Positions 19,443-30,410 are shown, numbered from the stretch's first letter. The stretch is 32,500 nt of DNA from Chromera velia (GCA_018398765.1 JAHBMJ010005646.1:2501-35000); one strand, 5' to 3'. Translations and numbers: made by a program. The notes: generated from the letters alone by a model not told the origin.

Positions 19443-20166
19443 CCTTGATCACCAGACCGGCTGGCTGAATATCTGTCCTATTCGCAGTTCTAAAGCCACT
19501 CTGTCTTTGCCCTCCCCAATTCACGCACGAGGCAGACACGAGCCTCCGCAGAATCAGGAAGTAGGAGTCATGATCCATCAACACGCGTGCAGACAACAGA
19601 CAAACTCTATCGATGAGGAAGGCTGACAGTCTGATTCAAGAAGGATATGCAGAGGCACTTTACTTTAGAACGAAGTGCTGACCTTGTTTGCACAGCGGCA
19701 GCTTCCGAATGACACAAAAGAATGCGATCTGTTCCGACTTTGATAACGACTGACTCCACGAATTCGACCCTCTCTTAATCTCTCTTGGAACAAGGCTCTC
19801 TATATAGCTACTCTCTAGCTTCCTCTCTATTCCTCTCTTCGAGGGCATCGATCCGCTGCGAAAAATTTTCGGAGACGGCGGGATTTGAGAGACGGCGTGG
19901 GCCGGCCCGCGGCGGGGTCCTATACAATTTCCATGCATGCATGCAATTGCATGCATGCAGCTAGGGTTTTCAATGTTTCTCAGGTAGACGGCCATGAAGG
20001 TAGTAGAAGATGCTAGAAGATCTCACAAGCAATCACGAGGCCAAAGTCTGATTATCACTGAAGAACCTGTGGTTATAAAGAGAAGAAGAGCAGGGCTTTT
20101 CTGACCTCGATCCCTTAAGAATCTCGGCAGGGGCCTGAGACGTCCTGTCTGCAGATCAATTAGCAG
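19443..20166. promoter_or_regulatory. Divergent intergenic region between the PH gene and dapB
   Basis: This is 724 bases between two start codons pointing away from each other, so promoters for both genes should lie here or in upstream non-coding exons. It contains a GC-rich patch (about 19870-19920) next to a TGCATGCA cluster. CTCAG before GTAGAC near 19977-19983 could be a donor of a 5'-UTR intron of dapB. I see no convincing coding sequence. Confidence 0.5.
19934..19959. promoter_or_regulatory. 26-bp perfect palindrome of TGCATGCA motifs
   Basis: Overlapping TGCATGCA copies sit on each side of a central AATT, making a perfect palindrome. TGCATGCA is bound by an ApiAP2 factor in Plasmodium and Cryptosporidium and is a promoter motif in Toxoplasma (established knowledge). 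It lies 208 bases from the dapB ATG and about 490 from the PH-gene ATG. Confidence 0.5.
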
Positions 20167-21021
20167 ATGACAGACCCAGCACCGAAAAAGGGAAAAGTCG
20201 AGATGTCCCCTGTCAAAATTGCAATTGCAGGTGCGAGGGGGAGAATGGGGCAGAGGCTTTCCTTTCTGTCCCTCGCAGATCCTGAGTTGGAGTTCGTTGG
20301 TGCGATCGAACACGCAGGACACCCCATGAGCGGGAAAAAGTTGGTAGACATCGATCCTTCCTACGGTGCTGAGTGCACGCTGACGCTGTTGAAGTCCTTG
20401 AAGGACCTCACAGTAAAGCCCGACGTCGTGATTGACTTTTCGATGCCTGTAGGGACGGTGGAGCGATGTAAGGAGGCAGAAGAATTGGGAATTTGTATGG
20501 TCATCGGAACGACCGGATTGACCGCTGAGCAAACCCAGAAGGTCGCGGAGACGGCAAAGAAGACGCCCGTGATCCACGCGATGAATTATTCTCTGGGGGT
20601 CAATCTGATGTTTAAGGTAGCAGGGCAGGTTGCGAAGGCTCTGAAGGGTTTCAACATCGAGATTGTGGAGGCGCACCACAACAAGAAAGTGGATGCACCG
20701 TCGGGCACAGCGTGGGGTCTGGCAGACTCGATTTGCGCGTCTCTGGGAAAGACCCGGGACGATGTGGTGCATGGAAGAAACCCGGAGAATCCGGGAAAGA
20801 GAACGGAGACGGAGATTGGCATGCACGCTGTGCGCATGGGCGCAGTGGTGGGCGAACACACGGTGTATTATGCGTCGGATTTTGAGCGCATCGAACTGAC
20901 CCACAAAGCCCAAGACAGAGATGTCTTTGCTGCAGGCGCTCTGAGAGCTGCCAAGTGGCTGTCGGGAAAGAAAGGAAGCCCCGCAATGTATTCGATGGAA
21001 GATGTGCTTTTTGGAGAGTAA
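20167..21021 (+). CDS. dapB: 4-hydroxy-tetrahydrodipicolinate reductase (DapB), bacterial type
   Basis: This 284-residue, single-exon enzyme catalyses the NAD(P)H-dependent reduction step of the diaminopimelate/lysine pathway. The Rossmann loop GARGRMG is at residues 22-28, GTTGLT at 114-119, AMNYSLGVN at 138-146, and the family signature EAHHNKKVDAPSGTA at 168-182, including the catalytic His170/His171 region and Lys174. The length fits the roughly 270-residue family plus a short N-terminal extension. The ATG is fixed by an in-frame TAG two codons upstream. No signal or transit peptide is visible, although a plastid location would need one in an alga with a complex plastid. The TTAGCAG just before the ATG could be a splice acceptor. 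The ending YSMEDVLFGE recalls planctomycete DapB from memory, which hints at lateral origin and was not tested. Confidence 0.95.
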   Translation: MTDPAPKKGKVEMSPVKIAIAGARGRMGQRLSFLSLADPELEFVGAIEHAGHPMSGKKLVDIDPSYGAECTLTLLKSLKDLTVKPDVVIDFSMPVGTVERCKEAEELGICMVIGTTGLTAEQTQKVAETAKKTPVIHAMNYSLGVNLMFKVAGQVAKALKGFNIEIVEAHHNKKVDAPSGTAWGLADSICASLGKTRDDVVHGRNPENPGKRTETEIGMHAVRMGAVVGEHTVYYASDFERIELTHKAQDRDVFAAGALRAAKWLSGKKGSPAMYSMEDVLFGE

Positions 21022-21165
21022 GGGGGGAACCAAAGACGAAAAGAACACGAGAGACTGTCCTAAATCATATATTTTCGATATTCCATTTTGGAGATTTATG
21101 AATGAGAAAGAAGAGGGAGGGAATCTCAGGTTTTCCGGAGTGCTGTGGGTAGGTGGGGAAGCGCC

Positions 21166-21190
21166 GGGGGGGGGGNGGGGGGGGGGGGAG
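21166..21190. repeat. Poly-G tract with one ambiguous base, downstream of dapB
   Basis: A run of more than 20 G with an N at 21176, about 150 bases 3' of the dapB stop. The N probably marks uncertain homopolymer length. Confidence 0.8.
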
Positions 21191-21612
21191 GGTAAAGAGA
21201 TGAGCGTTGCCATCAAGTGGAGGGAGGGTGCATGCAGCAGATCTCATGAAGCGGTGTTGATTTTTTCGCACGGGCATGTGCTTGCATGTCCTATCAAATC
21301 GTTGTCTGTATGAGCCAGATGGTTCATCCGTGTGTCTGTTTTGTGAAGGAATGAAGGGTTCGGCCGTTCCTTCCTGTCCGACCTATCTGTGGACCCCTCT
21401 TGCTGCCTTCTTGCCGAGCAGACAGTAACGAAACCTATCACTCTCTATGTGCACCTTCCTGCTCGATCCTCTCTTGATCGATCCTGACGGTCATCGATGC
21501 ATGGGGATCCGTTGTCTGACTGACAGGATGCATGATCAAACTGGATTTTGCGTAATTGATTTCGTTCTTCACTTCCGACATCCCTCCCCGGCCCCTCCCC
21601 ATCGCCATCTAT

Positions 21613-21621
21613 CTTTCTCTG

Positions 21622-21673
<52 letters not shown>

Positions 21674-21813
21674 TCTGTTTGCCTCTGTGTCTCTGCTTTT
21701 CTGTTTCTCTCTGTGTTGTGGCTCTCTGTCTCTCTCTCTTTCGCTCCCTCTCTCAAACACATACACACTGTCTCTCTTTCTGTCTCTGTCTCTGTCTCTC
21801 TCTCTCTCACACA

Positions 21814-21861
<48 letters not shown>

Positions 21862-21921
21862 CTTTTTGTCTGTCTTTCTTTCTTTCTTTCTTTCTGTCTG
21901 TCTTTCTTTCTTTCTTTCTGA
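21613..21921. repeat. CT, CTGT and CTTT polypyrimidine tracts
   Basis: Over 300 bases of almost pure pyrimidine on the plus strand: (CTGTCT)n, (CT)n and (TTTC)n blocks. The long serine/leucine/phenylalanine frames here are repeat artefacts. Between 21022 and 21612, and from 21922 to 22190, I see no gene. Confidence 0.9.
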
Positions 21922-22239
21922 GGCTCTCCGTCTTCCTCGAACATTCGCCGAGAAATCGTTTTCAGTCTTTTTGATCCCCTCTTGTGATAATTTTATTTTA
22001 TTTTCTCAATTAGCAAGATCGAATTTCGAAAACAATAAAAACATCTAGAAAAGTATACAGGATAGATAAGAGTTTCTATGGGACTGTACTTTCTGAACTG
22101 TTCTACGAACTTTTCCATTTGTTTTCTATATGCCGTATTTATATGAAGAACATCTTTTTGTAAGTTAAAAATCTAGTAGTGAATTAAAAGTATTGATTGA
22201 TTTTTGATTAGAGTTGTTAAATGTTGTAGGTAACAAATT

Positions 22240-22455
22240 ACACAGTACAGTTAGGAGTAACCAATGCTTTGGTAGTTGTGTTGCTTTGATATTTATTTAC
22301 ATTTTAAAACACTAAAAAGACTTTTTTTACCAGTTTCAAGTTTAAGTTTATTACTGAATAAAACAAAATAACTGGTATTACATCAAAAAACACTTGTTAT
22401 TAATATAAACAACACTTGGTACCACCACCGATTAACTCCTAACCGTACTGTGTAC
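22240..22455. mobile_element. Small inverted-repeat (MITE-like) element
   Basis: ACACAGTACAGTTAGGAGT at 22240 is matched inverted by ACTCCTAACCGTACTGTGT ending near 22455, giving a unit of about 215 bp. AACAAAT lies just outside both ends, a candidate target duplication. An inner pair, TACCAGTT and AACTGGTA, makes a second hairpin. It has no coding capacity. Confidence 0.45.
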
Positions 22456-22504
22456 AACAAATAACACTAAGTGTCAATGACATTTATGTTTTAGTTAGTG
22501 ACCA

Positions 22505-22556
22505 TGTTTGATTTGATTATATTTGATTTGATTTGATTTGATTTGATTTGATTTGA
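22505..22556. repeat. TTTGA pentanucleotide array (left arm)
   Basis: Tandem TTTGAT units in the left arm of the inverted unit. Confidence 0.85.
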
Positions 22557-22894
22557 GCTTCAACCTTAAATATTTGATATTTGAGGTAAGATTTGAGGCT
22601 AACCTCTTAGGGTTCCTCACTAAGTCACTGACTTACTGTCACTCTGATCATTTTTCTCATGACAATAGTTATCAGAACATTTCTGATGTGCGTTTCAAAA
22701 ATTTAAAAATATATATATAAAATTATAACTTATCAGTTCCGTAAAAAAAATATGCCTGTGTGGCAGTGTATATACACTAGTCACTGGGACTCACTCTAGT
22801 ACCAATAGAGATTAAGAACGTAAAATTAATAGATTTGAAATTGCATATAACTTTTTGTTAATACGATAAAGTTAGAGCACGTACCAAAATTGAG

Positions 22895-23524
22895 GTGACA
22901 ATCACTCAGCTTTATGAGTGGAGTCTGCAACATGCCCTTAAGTGCCCAGTTGGGGGACTGCCAACGCTGCGACATGACGAAGTCAACCGTATGTGGGCAA
23001 GTCTAGCAGTGGAAGCATACCCCGCGGGAGCGGTCCACACAAAGGAGCCGATTATTAAGGAGGAAGGGGAGGTGCAGGGATGTCCAGCGCTAAGGGGGGA
23101 CTTCCAAGTCCGGGGGGCCTATGCTCCACAAAGGCTGGCAATTTTCGACACCAGGGTGATAAACCCACACGCCGCCTTGAGGGAGAAGGTGACCTGGACT
23201 CAAGCCCTCAAAGCAGCAGCAGAAGAAAAAAAGAGGAAACATGGGCAGGCAAGCGCAGACAGAGGGTGCGACTTCACTCCACTCGTGAGTGCGGTTGACG
23301 GGACGATGGAGGGGGAGGCAAAGATATTCTTGAAGAGGGTGGCAGAGCAATTAAGTGAGAAATGGGGGCAACATGTGAGTAAGACATGCAGCCGGATCCG
23401 AGCCCGACTACAGATTGCCCACCTGAAAGCAGCAAGCGCGTGCATTCAGGGGACCAGAGGAGTGCAGAGGGAAGGCTGGGAGGAAGGAGGAGTAGGCAGT
23501 ACACTGGTCATGACTGAGGGGTAG
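22895..23524 (+). pseudogene. 5'-truncated retroelement ORF: C-terminal domain of a reverse-transcriptase polyprotein
   Basis: The 209 residues match, from memory, the conserved C-terminal region found after the reverse transcriptase in many eukaryotic retroelement proteins. The visible blocks are [14 protein letters not shown] (17-30), DFQVRG (69-74), [10 protein letters not shown] (84-93), [14 protein letters not shown] (125-138) and [20 protein letters not shown] (170-189). The spacing of Asp residues in DFQVRG and FDTRV suggests a PD-(D/E)XK-like nuclease fold (inference). No reverse transcriptase precedes it: upstream is AT-rich non-coding DNA, as expected for a 5'-truncated insertion. 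The frame is intact up to a TAG at 23522. It sits inside a unit bounded by inverted repeats. Confidence 0.7.
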
Positions 23525-24484
23525 AAAGTACTTAGCAAATGCCGAAAAAGGCATTCAGATGGAGGAGCGTCAAGTATGAAGTCGCATGAGAGAGAGAGCT
23601 AGTAGCGAGAGCAGTAACCAGGACAGAAGGAAGAGATGAAAGACGTATAGACCAGACGCTAAGAACAAACTTTAAGTCAATGTCCCGAGTTTATGGCACT
23701 TCCTTTTCCTCTTCTTCATGATCACTTTCTTCAATGTGGATCGAATCGATCGGTAGTGGGAGCTGCTGAGAGCTTTTTCTCTGGCTTTTCGGCTTTTCAG
23801 GAGTAGGTGCTCCTGGGCTTCTATTCGGTTGCGAAGAGATGACAACGGGGTAAGACGGAGAACCGCGCACATGTTTGCTATTGCTGTTGGTGTTGGAACT
23901 GTCCTGTTTCTGGGCAGCTAAGCATCCAGAATTGGTAAGTTCGGCTACCCTCTGTGCTGAACCAGGGCCGACAACAAGCCCCTTGTGTTGGGGGTGAATA
24001 TAGAGAGGTCGGTAGCCTTCTCAGCATTTGCGTCTGCGGCCGCCTCCTTTGGTTTCAAATTGGTCCTCCTGCCGGGCCCTGCAGGAGCGGCCCCCCCGTT
24101 GCCTTTTCCTTTGCCTTTCTTTACGGGGTGTAAAATGTTTGCACGCTCAAAAAGGGTGCCGTAAAAGATGTTCTAGCACCAGAAAAGTCAACACAGCTAT
24201 TCGGGAAAACGTTTAACTGATCGGTTTACCTCTGCATGAAGTAAAAGGGGGTGAAACGTCAATTTCAGTGCAGCTCAAAACGTTTTTTTTTTGAGAGCAA
24301 ACCATCAAGATTTAGGTTTTTTCATTTGAATCAGCATGCATGACGGATTGGTACTTGCAAAAAGTTTTTTCGGGACCTTCATATTTGAGGTTGAAAGTCA
24401 TATTGATCAAATATTTGATCGTATTTGATAGGTCTTTAAATACTAGGTCCTCCCTGACTAGATATTTGATTTGAGCTTAAGCCT

Positions 24485-24531
24485 TACCTCAAATCAAATC
24501 AAATCAAATCAAATCAAATCAAATCAAACAT
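24485..24531. repeat. TCAAA pentanucleotide array (right arm)
   Basis: The same repeat in opposite orientation in the right arm. It could also be the 3' tail of the retroelement whose reading frame ends at 23524. Between 23525 and 24480 I recognise no gene. Confidence 0.85.
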
Positions 24532-24828
24532 GGTCACTAGTTTTAGTACAGTGTCGACATTTTTTTTTTTTCATTTGTTATCACTTTATCTAGCACTTTA
24601 TGCTTGAACTTTTGAGGTAATAATGAGCTAGATAATGAGGCAAAAAGTTTGCTAAGTCAGACTTCACACTAGACCTCACACTACCTAAACCTTCAAATTA
24701 TAATCGATCATTCATTAATTTTTAAACCCAGTTTTAAACATGGTAAGCAAAAATTGAAATTGGTGAAACGTTTCAAAATTGTATAAGGGACAGCGTACTA
24801 AAGATTTTTTGTAATCCAGTTACGTTAG

Positions 24829-24860
24829 GGGGGGGGGGGGGNGGGGGGGGGGGGGGAGGG
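24829..24860. repeat. Poly-G tract with one ambiguous base
   Basis: About 30 bases of G with an N at 24842, within AT-rich DNA; the following 120 bases are G-rich as well. It is similar to the tract near 21176. Confidence 0.8.
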
Positions 24861-25979
24861 GCGTTACAATTCATGTCAACCTAACGGCAATGTACGGTGA
24901 TGAGATGCACCTTTCATAACCTCCAGCCCTTTAGAGAGGGGGGGAGGGTTACTAAAAGGGGGGAGAGGGAGGGGGTCAGCTTCCTAATGTAAGTGGATTA
25001 CCAAAAATCTTTAGTGCGCTGCTCCTAAATAAAATTGACTGGCTTTTTATAGGTTTTTAAGGAGCCACATGTACAGTTGGGGACGGTCGGTACAAAAAAT
25101 GTATTGCATACTAGCAAAAATGCCGTTTTTGCTTTAAAATGTCGCTATAAGTGTCAGTGTTAACACTTTAGTAATTGAAAGTGTCGACATATGACACTTA
25201 TAACATTTAACAACTCTATTTTTAATTGATTAAATTGTTTCACTTGAGGGCCTTCCCACTATATTTAGCTCAGGCTGTCACTACTAGTGTATGTCACCAC
25301 TGTGGCACCACTATAGCTAGCACGGCGGGGCGTTCTCCTGGGATAACTTCTTCAGCGAAGTTAACCAAACCAAACTTTTATTTCATTAATAATTTCAGCT
25401 TATTTGACAGTCAATCCGATTCACTGCTTAATTTTTGTTTCATTCGGTTAATTATTTAAAAACGGTCGGGACTAGGGCTACACTAGAACTATAGTGTGTC
25501 ACAATAAGAATTTCTAGAACCTTTTGTATCATATAGTATCACAATGATTTATGACACAATAATTGTGATTTTAAAAGCTTTTGACTCATTCAGTTAAATC
25601 ACACTTATGTATAAAAAAACTAGTTGTAGATTGCGACTCAGAATATGGCCAAATCTGCCTGTTTTTAGCTACTACCACTATCATTGGAACAGTACTACTG
25701 TAACCATAAAATTGGTAACCAAGCGGTGTAGCGGCCACCTAGTAACCGTTCTACTTTCGTTACTCCCACCCGTACTGTGTATTTACTGTGTTTGGTATGG
25801 TTTAACACGCGTCGGAAGGCAGCATAATAGCCGCTGCGACTATGCAGGCCACGTGGATCGACTCCGTAGGGACTCCGCACTGCTCTGTATATGCATGCAC
25901 GCATGAACATGCAAATCCTGGTCTTGTTGCTTCCCATCCCTTTCTTTTTAACACTTTACTATGGTCAAGGTGATGGAAG

Positions 25980-26332
25980 TCATTGAGTGAGTGAGGTGAG
26001 TGAGGTGAGTGAGGTGACTGAGTGACTCATAAGAGTGAGTGACTGAGTGAGTGACTCAGTGAGTGAGTGAGTGTCCCTGAGTGAGTGAATGACTGGATTT
26101 TAATGACTGAGTGAGTGACTCAGTGAGTGAGTGAGTGTCCCTGAGTGAGTGAGGTGAATGACTAAGTGAGGTGAGTGAGGTGAGGGAGGTGAATGAGTGA
26201 GTGAGTGAGTGAGGGAGTGAGTGAGTGAGTGAATAACTCAGTGAGTCAGTAAGTGAGTGAGTGAGTGAGTGACTGAATGAGTGAATGAGTAAGTGGGTGA
26301 ATGAGTAAGTGAGTGAGGAAGTGAGTGAATGT
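25980..26332. repeat. GTGA/GAGT tetranucleotide array
   Basis: About 350 bases of GTGA with GGTGA, GTGACT and GTGAAT variants. A higher-order block ending GAGTGTCCCTGAGTGAGTGA occurs twice (near 26070 and 26135). From 25236 to 25979 and from 26333 to 27027 I see only AT-rich non-coding sequence. Confidence 0.9.
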
Positions 26333-27027
26333 GATATTGTCTAGCTGAATATAAATAAACAGACTCGGAACAGTCTGATCTTCAACGACTCTGAAGACTT
26401 TAAGTCACTTTGAAAGTCTAGGATCACTTCAATTTTTATCAGAAATTTGTCTGACAATTTTATTATACCTAAGGTACTCTAACTATTTCATCACACCTAT
26501 TATGATACAATTATTTATGTCACCGGTACTAGTGTATAGGGTATTGTGTCACAATTTGAATTGTGTCACACTCTAGGTCATACTATAGTTTCAGTGTAAC
26601 TAGGGCTATAGATGGCTATAGCCTATACGATAATTAGTAAGACTACGACTAGGACTACGATTAAGATTAGTATAGCAGGATGAATTTTTAAAGGATTGGT
26701 CTCCCGCCCCATGCTAGGCCCCATGCACTGGCAATGCACAATCTATATGTATACGTACAAATATTTATGATATGAATAGTAGTATGCATGTTCAGTATAT
26801 TTGGGGACACAAATTTTTTGAAAAGACTCTGAGCTTTCTGATTTGTTTGAAGTAATTTGAATAAAAAAAACACTAAAATCATTATTCAAATTTCTTTTTC
26901 AACTTCAGTTGTCCAAGTTTAAGCAAGCGCCCTAGAAGGCCCCTGACCGATCTATCCACGATCTATTTTACCGACAGTTTTCCCTGCTTGTAGATAAATC
27001 TATAAGATGCACCTAGAGATGCACTTG

Positions 27028-29993
27028 TCATGGCGCCTCACGTCTCCACCCTCCGCTCAACAGCGGCACTGTGCGCTGCTGTCGACCGCCTCCCACACCG
27101 CACCACCACCACAGGCCAGCGCCAACCCAGGCAAGAATAACAAGGACTAACAGGATCCATCCAAACACCGGCCAAAATCCCGAAGACCCCCCTCCCCCCC
27201 CTTCCTTTCCACCCCCTTGACTCTTCTCAAACCTCCTGCAGCCAATGGCCGAGTAAGTCTTTACAAATCCCTCACACACCCGACCGGTTGCGACGTAATC
27301 CGGTCCTGGGCGACCCGTATCCGGGTTTTCGGGTTTCTTGCGGCCTACAGGGAGACACTCCCCGCACCACCCGCATCCAGGATCCTTTGCACAAGATTCG
27401 CAAGTCTGATGCTTCCCACAGTACTCAGGGCACTTTTCAGGATCCGCCCACACATAAGGCAGATATGAATTCGAGAAGGCTGTGGAGCTCTCAATGCACC
27501 CACCTGCCTCTGGAGCGAAGGCACAGTCGTGCCGAGACACACACTCAATGCAATTGTTCTCCTTTCCTGTCTCGGCACACGAAGGCTCTTTAGGGCACTC
27601 ACCTTGCGGTTGGATGAACCGTTCAATCGCTCTGCTCTTATGTCTGCATGAAACTAGTGCGCTCAATGCCCTGCTCTCCAGACCTAGTGCACTTGCTAAA
27701 CTCTTCGTACTGTACCACACACAGCCCTTCTCCCCCCTTTCTGGACTTTGGCATTCAACACAAGACAGGGCAGTGCGACAGAAATCTTCGTTTTGGCACT
27801 TGAGGATCTCAGGAGGGTCGTCTTTGTGAGACCAGAATGTCGATAGAGGGCTGGGGGGAATTCGACCCGCGCTGTAAGGCGCGTTTATGTCTCCCCTCAC
27901 ACAATTGGTCACACGGATCTCTTTCTTCTTTTTCTCTTCCTCCGCCTCTTGCCCTTCTATTGCTGTCTTTGCATTGCCCTCGTCTTCTTCTACAATTGTT
28001 TCGGCTGCAACACAGTGCGGGTTCTCAACGCAGGAAAGGCAGTTCCCAGCACGGGCAACGATCCCTCTCTCGCTTTTCGGCAAAACCCCCGAATGCTGTG
28101 AGCACTCTTCGCACTTTGGGACGGAATCGATCATGAAGGTACAGTTGTGTCCTGCATACTCAGGAGCCGATTTGTCTCCCTGCCCTTTTTGTGCACCTTT
28201 TGACAACACACACCGCTCTGTGCGCGCTTTACTGAGTGAATTGACAAACTCCCCCGCACACCACGTGCAGCCATTCTCATCGGCAGCACAATGCCAGCAA
28301 TCCTGCAAGGAGTTGCAATGGGCCTCACAGTCAAAGACGGAGAAGGGGGGGGTCCCTCGGCAGCCCGACACAGCGGACGCTTCCACACATTTTTTGTCGG
28401 GGGACGACCAGGCGCACGCAGGATCTTGCGTGCACTCTCTGCAATTGAGATGAAAGCTGCAGAACGATTTTGTGGGACACTGGCTGGGTCTCTCATAGAG
28501 ACACGAAGGCTCGGAGGGACCTTTCTCGCACGTCCGAGTTTCGGTTTTGTTTCCTCCCTCTCCTGCTCTCTCTTTTTTTAACTCAACGCACTTTAGCTCA
28601 GCCGCGTCCCACCCACACCCCTGTTCTTGCGTACAGTCTTGACATCTAATCAGAGAGGAGCAAAGCTCCTTTGGACAATTTTCTGCTGTGAAATTTCTCG
28701 AGTTGCTCTTAAAGCACGAGCCTTCCTCCTCGCACTCTTCGCAGGACCCACTCTTGTCCGATTGAGTGCCGATTTCTAATATTCCTCCCTCGAGGCACTT
28801 CTGCGACGATGCACACCACCCGCACCCCTTATGTTTTGCACATTGCTGACAGGACCTGTAGGTGCTGCAATCGACTTTCGGACATTTGTCACTCATCCAA
28901 TTAGTGGTCAAACAACGTTTTTCGGGTCCACACTCTACTCCGTGCGGAGTGAAGTCCGACTCTGCCACGCACAATTCGAAAAAATTCTGGGGTGCCTCTT
29001 TTCTTCCATCCAGTGCTCCGGTTCTCTTTAAGTTGGTTGGTGCGCAGGTCTGCGTCTTGTGACACCACCCGCAGGTGCTGCCGTTCTTGAGACACTCCTC
29101 ACATGTCTGTCCCCTGCACCTCGGGCAGACACTCACCGGGGGACGCCTTCCTCCGATGAAGTTGTCCACGCTCCTATAATTCCAGCAAGAGGGATCGCAG
29201 TGGAGAATGAAGGGGGGCTGGGGATAAAAGCGCTTGTCAATAGAGTTGTCGATGCCCTTGTCGCTTCCTGAACAGATACACATGTTTGAGTTGATGCATG
29301 AATAGAGATCAGTCAGTTGATTTTATGGAAGAGCCAACAGTCCGTTCAGCAAGGATTTGATATCACCGCAAAGGGTGGCGCACGCTCGTTTTCTGGAACA
29401 TGCATCTAAATGAATTGATTTTGATACAGAATCCTTCAATGCGTGTAAGGAACAAGCATCTAAATGAAACTTCCCTCTGAGAGGCAATCACTGGCCCTAC
29501 GCAACTTTTCCCGTCTACCGAGAGTTCGTTCAGACTGGTGGTCCTTCTCCTGCCAGCAATGCAACGGTCTGACCGTCGATCTCTCTCTGCGCTTTAGTGC
29601 TTGCTTGTGTGAGGGACTGCGCTTCAGGAAACTGCTTATCTTCAGGCTTTTCCCCACATCTCGACCATGTACATGAAAGGTCTGGATTTCCACCTTTTCC
29701 ATTTGTGGTAGAATCACAATAGGTGCATCTTCGGACACCAAAGGAACCAGACAGCAAGAGCAAGAAGCACATGAGCACGAGGGCAGGATGACTTCAATGC
29801 AAGGAGATCGCAACAACTCACCGGGAACGCACACGCCATGATTTCCGTTCCCGCACCACCCACAAAAGCCGAGGCTCATAAGTCCCGTACACTCCTCACA
29901 GCTTTTTTTCTTGCCACAATACTCCTCTTTAAAAGCAGCAATCTCGAGGCAACAGTAGACGGCAACAGAAAGAATGAACAGCAAGACCTTCAT
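27028..29993 (-). CDS. Type I membrane protein with about ten PSI-like cysteine repeats, 2 exons, 803 aa
   Basis: Exon 1 is 29993-29822 and exon 2 is 29267-27028. The intron has a GTGAGT donor after GTTCCCG and the acceptor ATCTGTTCAG, and phase 1 is kept. Residues 1-21 (MKVLLFILSVAVYCCLEIAA) form a signal peptide. Repeats of the plexin-semaphorin-integrin type follow, with a core C-x2-C-x(5-9)-C-G/A-W-C: CEECTGLMSLGFCGWC, CEECLKNGSTCGWC, CQQCAKHKGCGWC, CQDCTQEQGCGW, CRECTQDPACAW, CWHCAADENGCTWC, CIECVSRHDCAF and CESCAKDPGCGWC, plus weaker ones. Residues 755-779 (FWPVFGWILLVLVILAW...) are a transmembrane helix. A 24-residue tail with TVPLLSGG could act in sorting. PSI modules usually position ligand-binding domains, but none is seen here, so the array itself may be the ectodomain. 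Role (surface receptor, adhesin or matrix protein) is inferred. Confidence 0.85.
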
Positions 29994-30356
29994 GATTGGC
30001 TGCCAGTTCTCTCAGATGGTGAAGCACTTCAAAACGATCACTTTGTCTCGGTGCTTCTTTTGTACACAGGCTGATTTAGAAACAACGATCGAGACACCCT
30101 GTGTGTTGCTGAGAACCCATGCGCTTCACCGGAGCATCATTTCTTCGTTCGACCGGACCACACCTCCAAGTTCCGCGAAGGCATTTGCGTAGATGATCAC
30201 ATGCACAAGGGTCAGAAGCCCCTCTCTGAGACAGCACCTGCAAAGCGCGCGATCGATCGATTTTCCGCAACGTCCACCTCCAAAAGGTACACGAAGAAAC
30301 CAACTTTGTGTAAAAACTCGTGCGCCTGTTGCGTTGCATCATTTAATTGTTATAAA

Positions 30357-30410
30357 CATGCATGCAGTATTTACGAGATTTTACGAGCGCATGCATGCAC
30401 AACATGCATT
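30357..30410. promoter_or_regulatory. TGCATGCA cluster upstream of the PSI-array gene
   Basis: Three sites (ATGCATGCA at 30358-30366, GCATGCATGCA at 30389-30399, ATGCATT at 30404-30410) lie about 365-415 bases upstream of the ATG at 29993. The motif matches the cluster upstream of dapB. Confidence 0.4.

Larger units (their letters stand above)
22190..25235. mobile_element. Unit with inverted ends enclosing the retroelement fragment
   Basis: TAGAGTTGTTAAATGTT (22209-22225) recurs inverted at about 25204-25220. Further in, TAGTGACCATGTTTGATTTG (22495-22514) recurs inverted at about 24524-24543, each continuing into TTTGA/TCAAA pentanucleotide arrays of opposite orientation. The arms are imperfect and the left one is interrupted by a small nested inverted-repeat element. 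Either a transposon carrying a retroelement fragment, or two retroelements inserted head to head, would explain it. Confidence 0.45.

Noticed and set aside
19660..19995. 111-codon minus-strand frame upstream of dapB
   Set aside because: It covers the GC-rich and TGCATGCA promoter region; there is no splice continuity to the PH gene, whose ATG has an upstream in-frame stop.
21447..22048. Leucine/serine/phenylalanine-rich plus-strand frames resembling membrane proteins
   Set aside because: They are CT and CTTT tracts translated; the composition follows directly from the repeat.
29268..29283. Met at 29283 as the start of the cysteine-repeat protein
   Set aside because: Splicing to the exon at 29993-29822 gives a signal peptide and another PSI repeat with matching phase, which a start at 29283 lacks.
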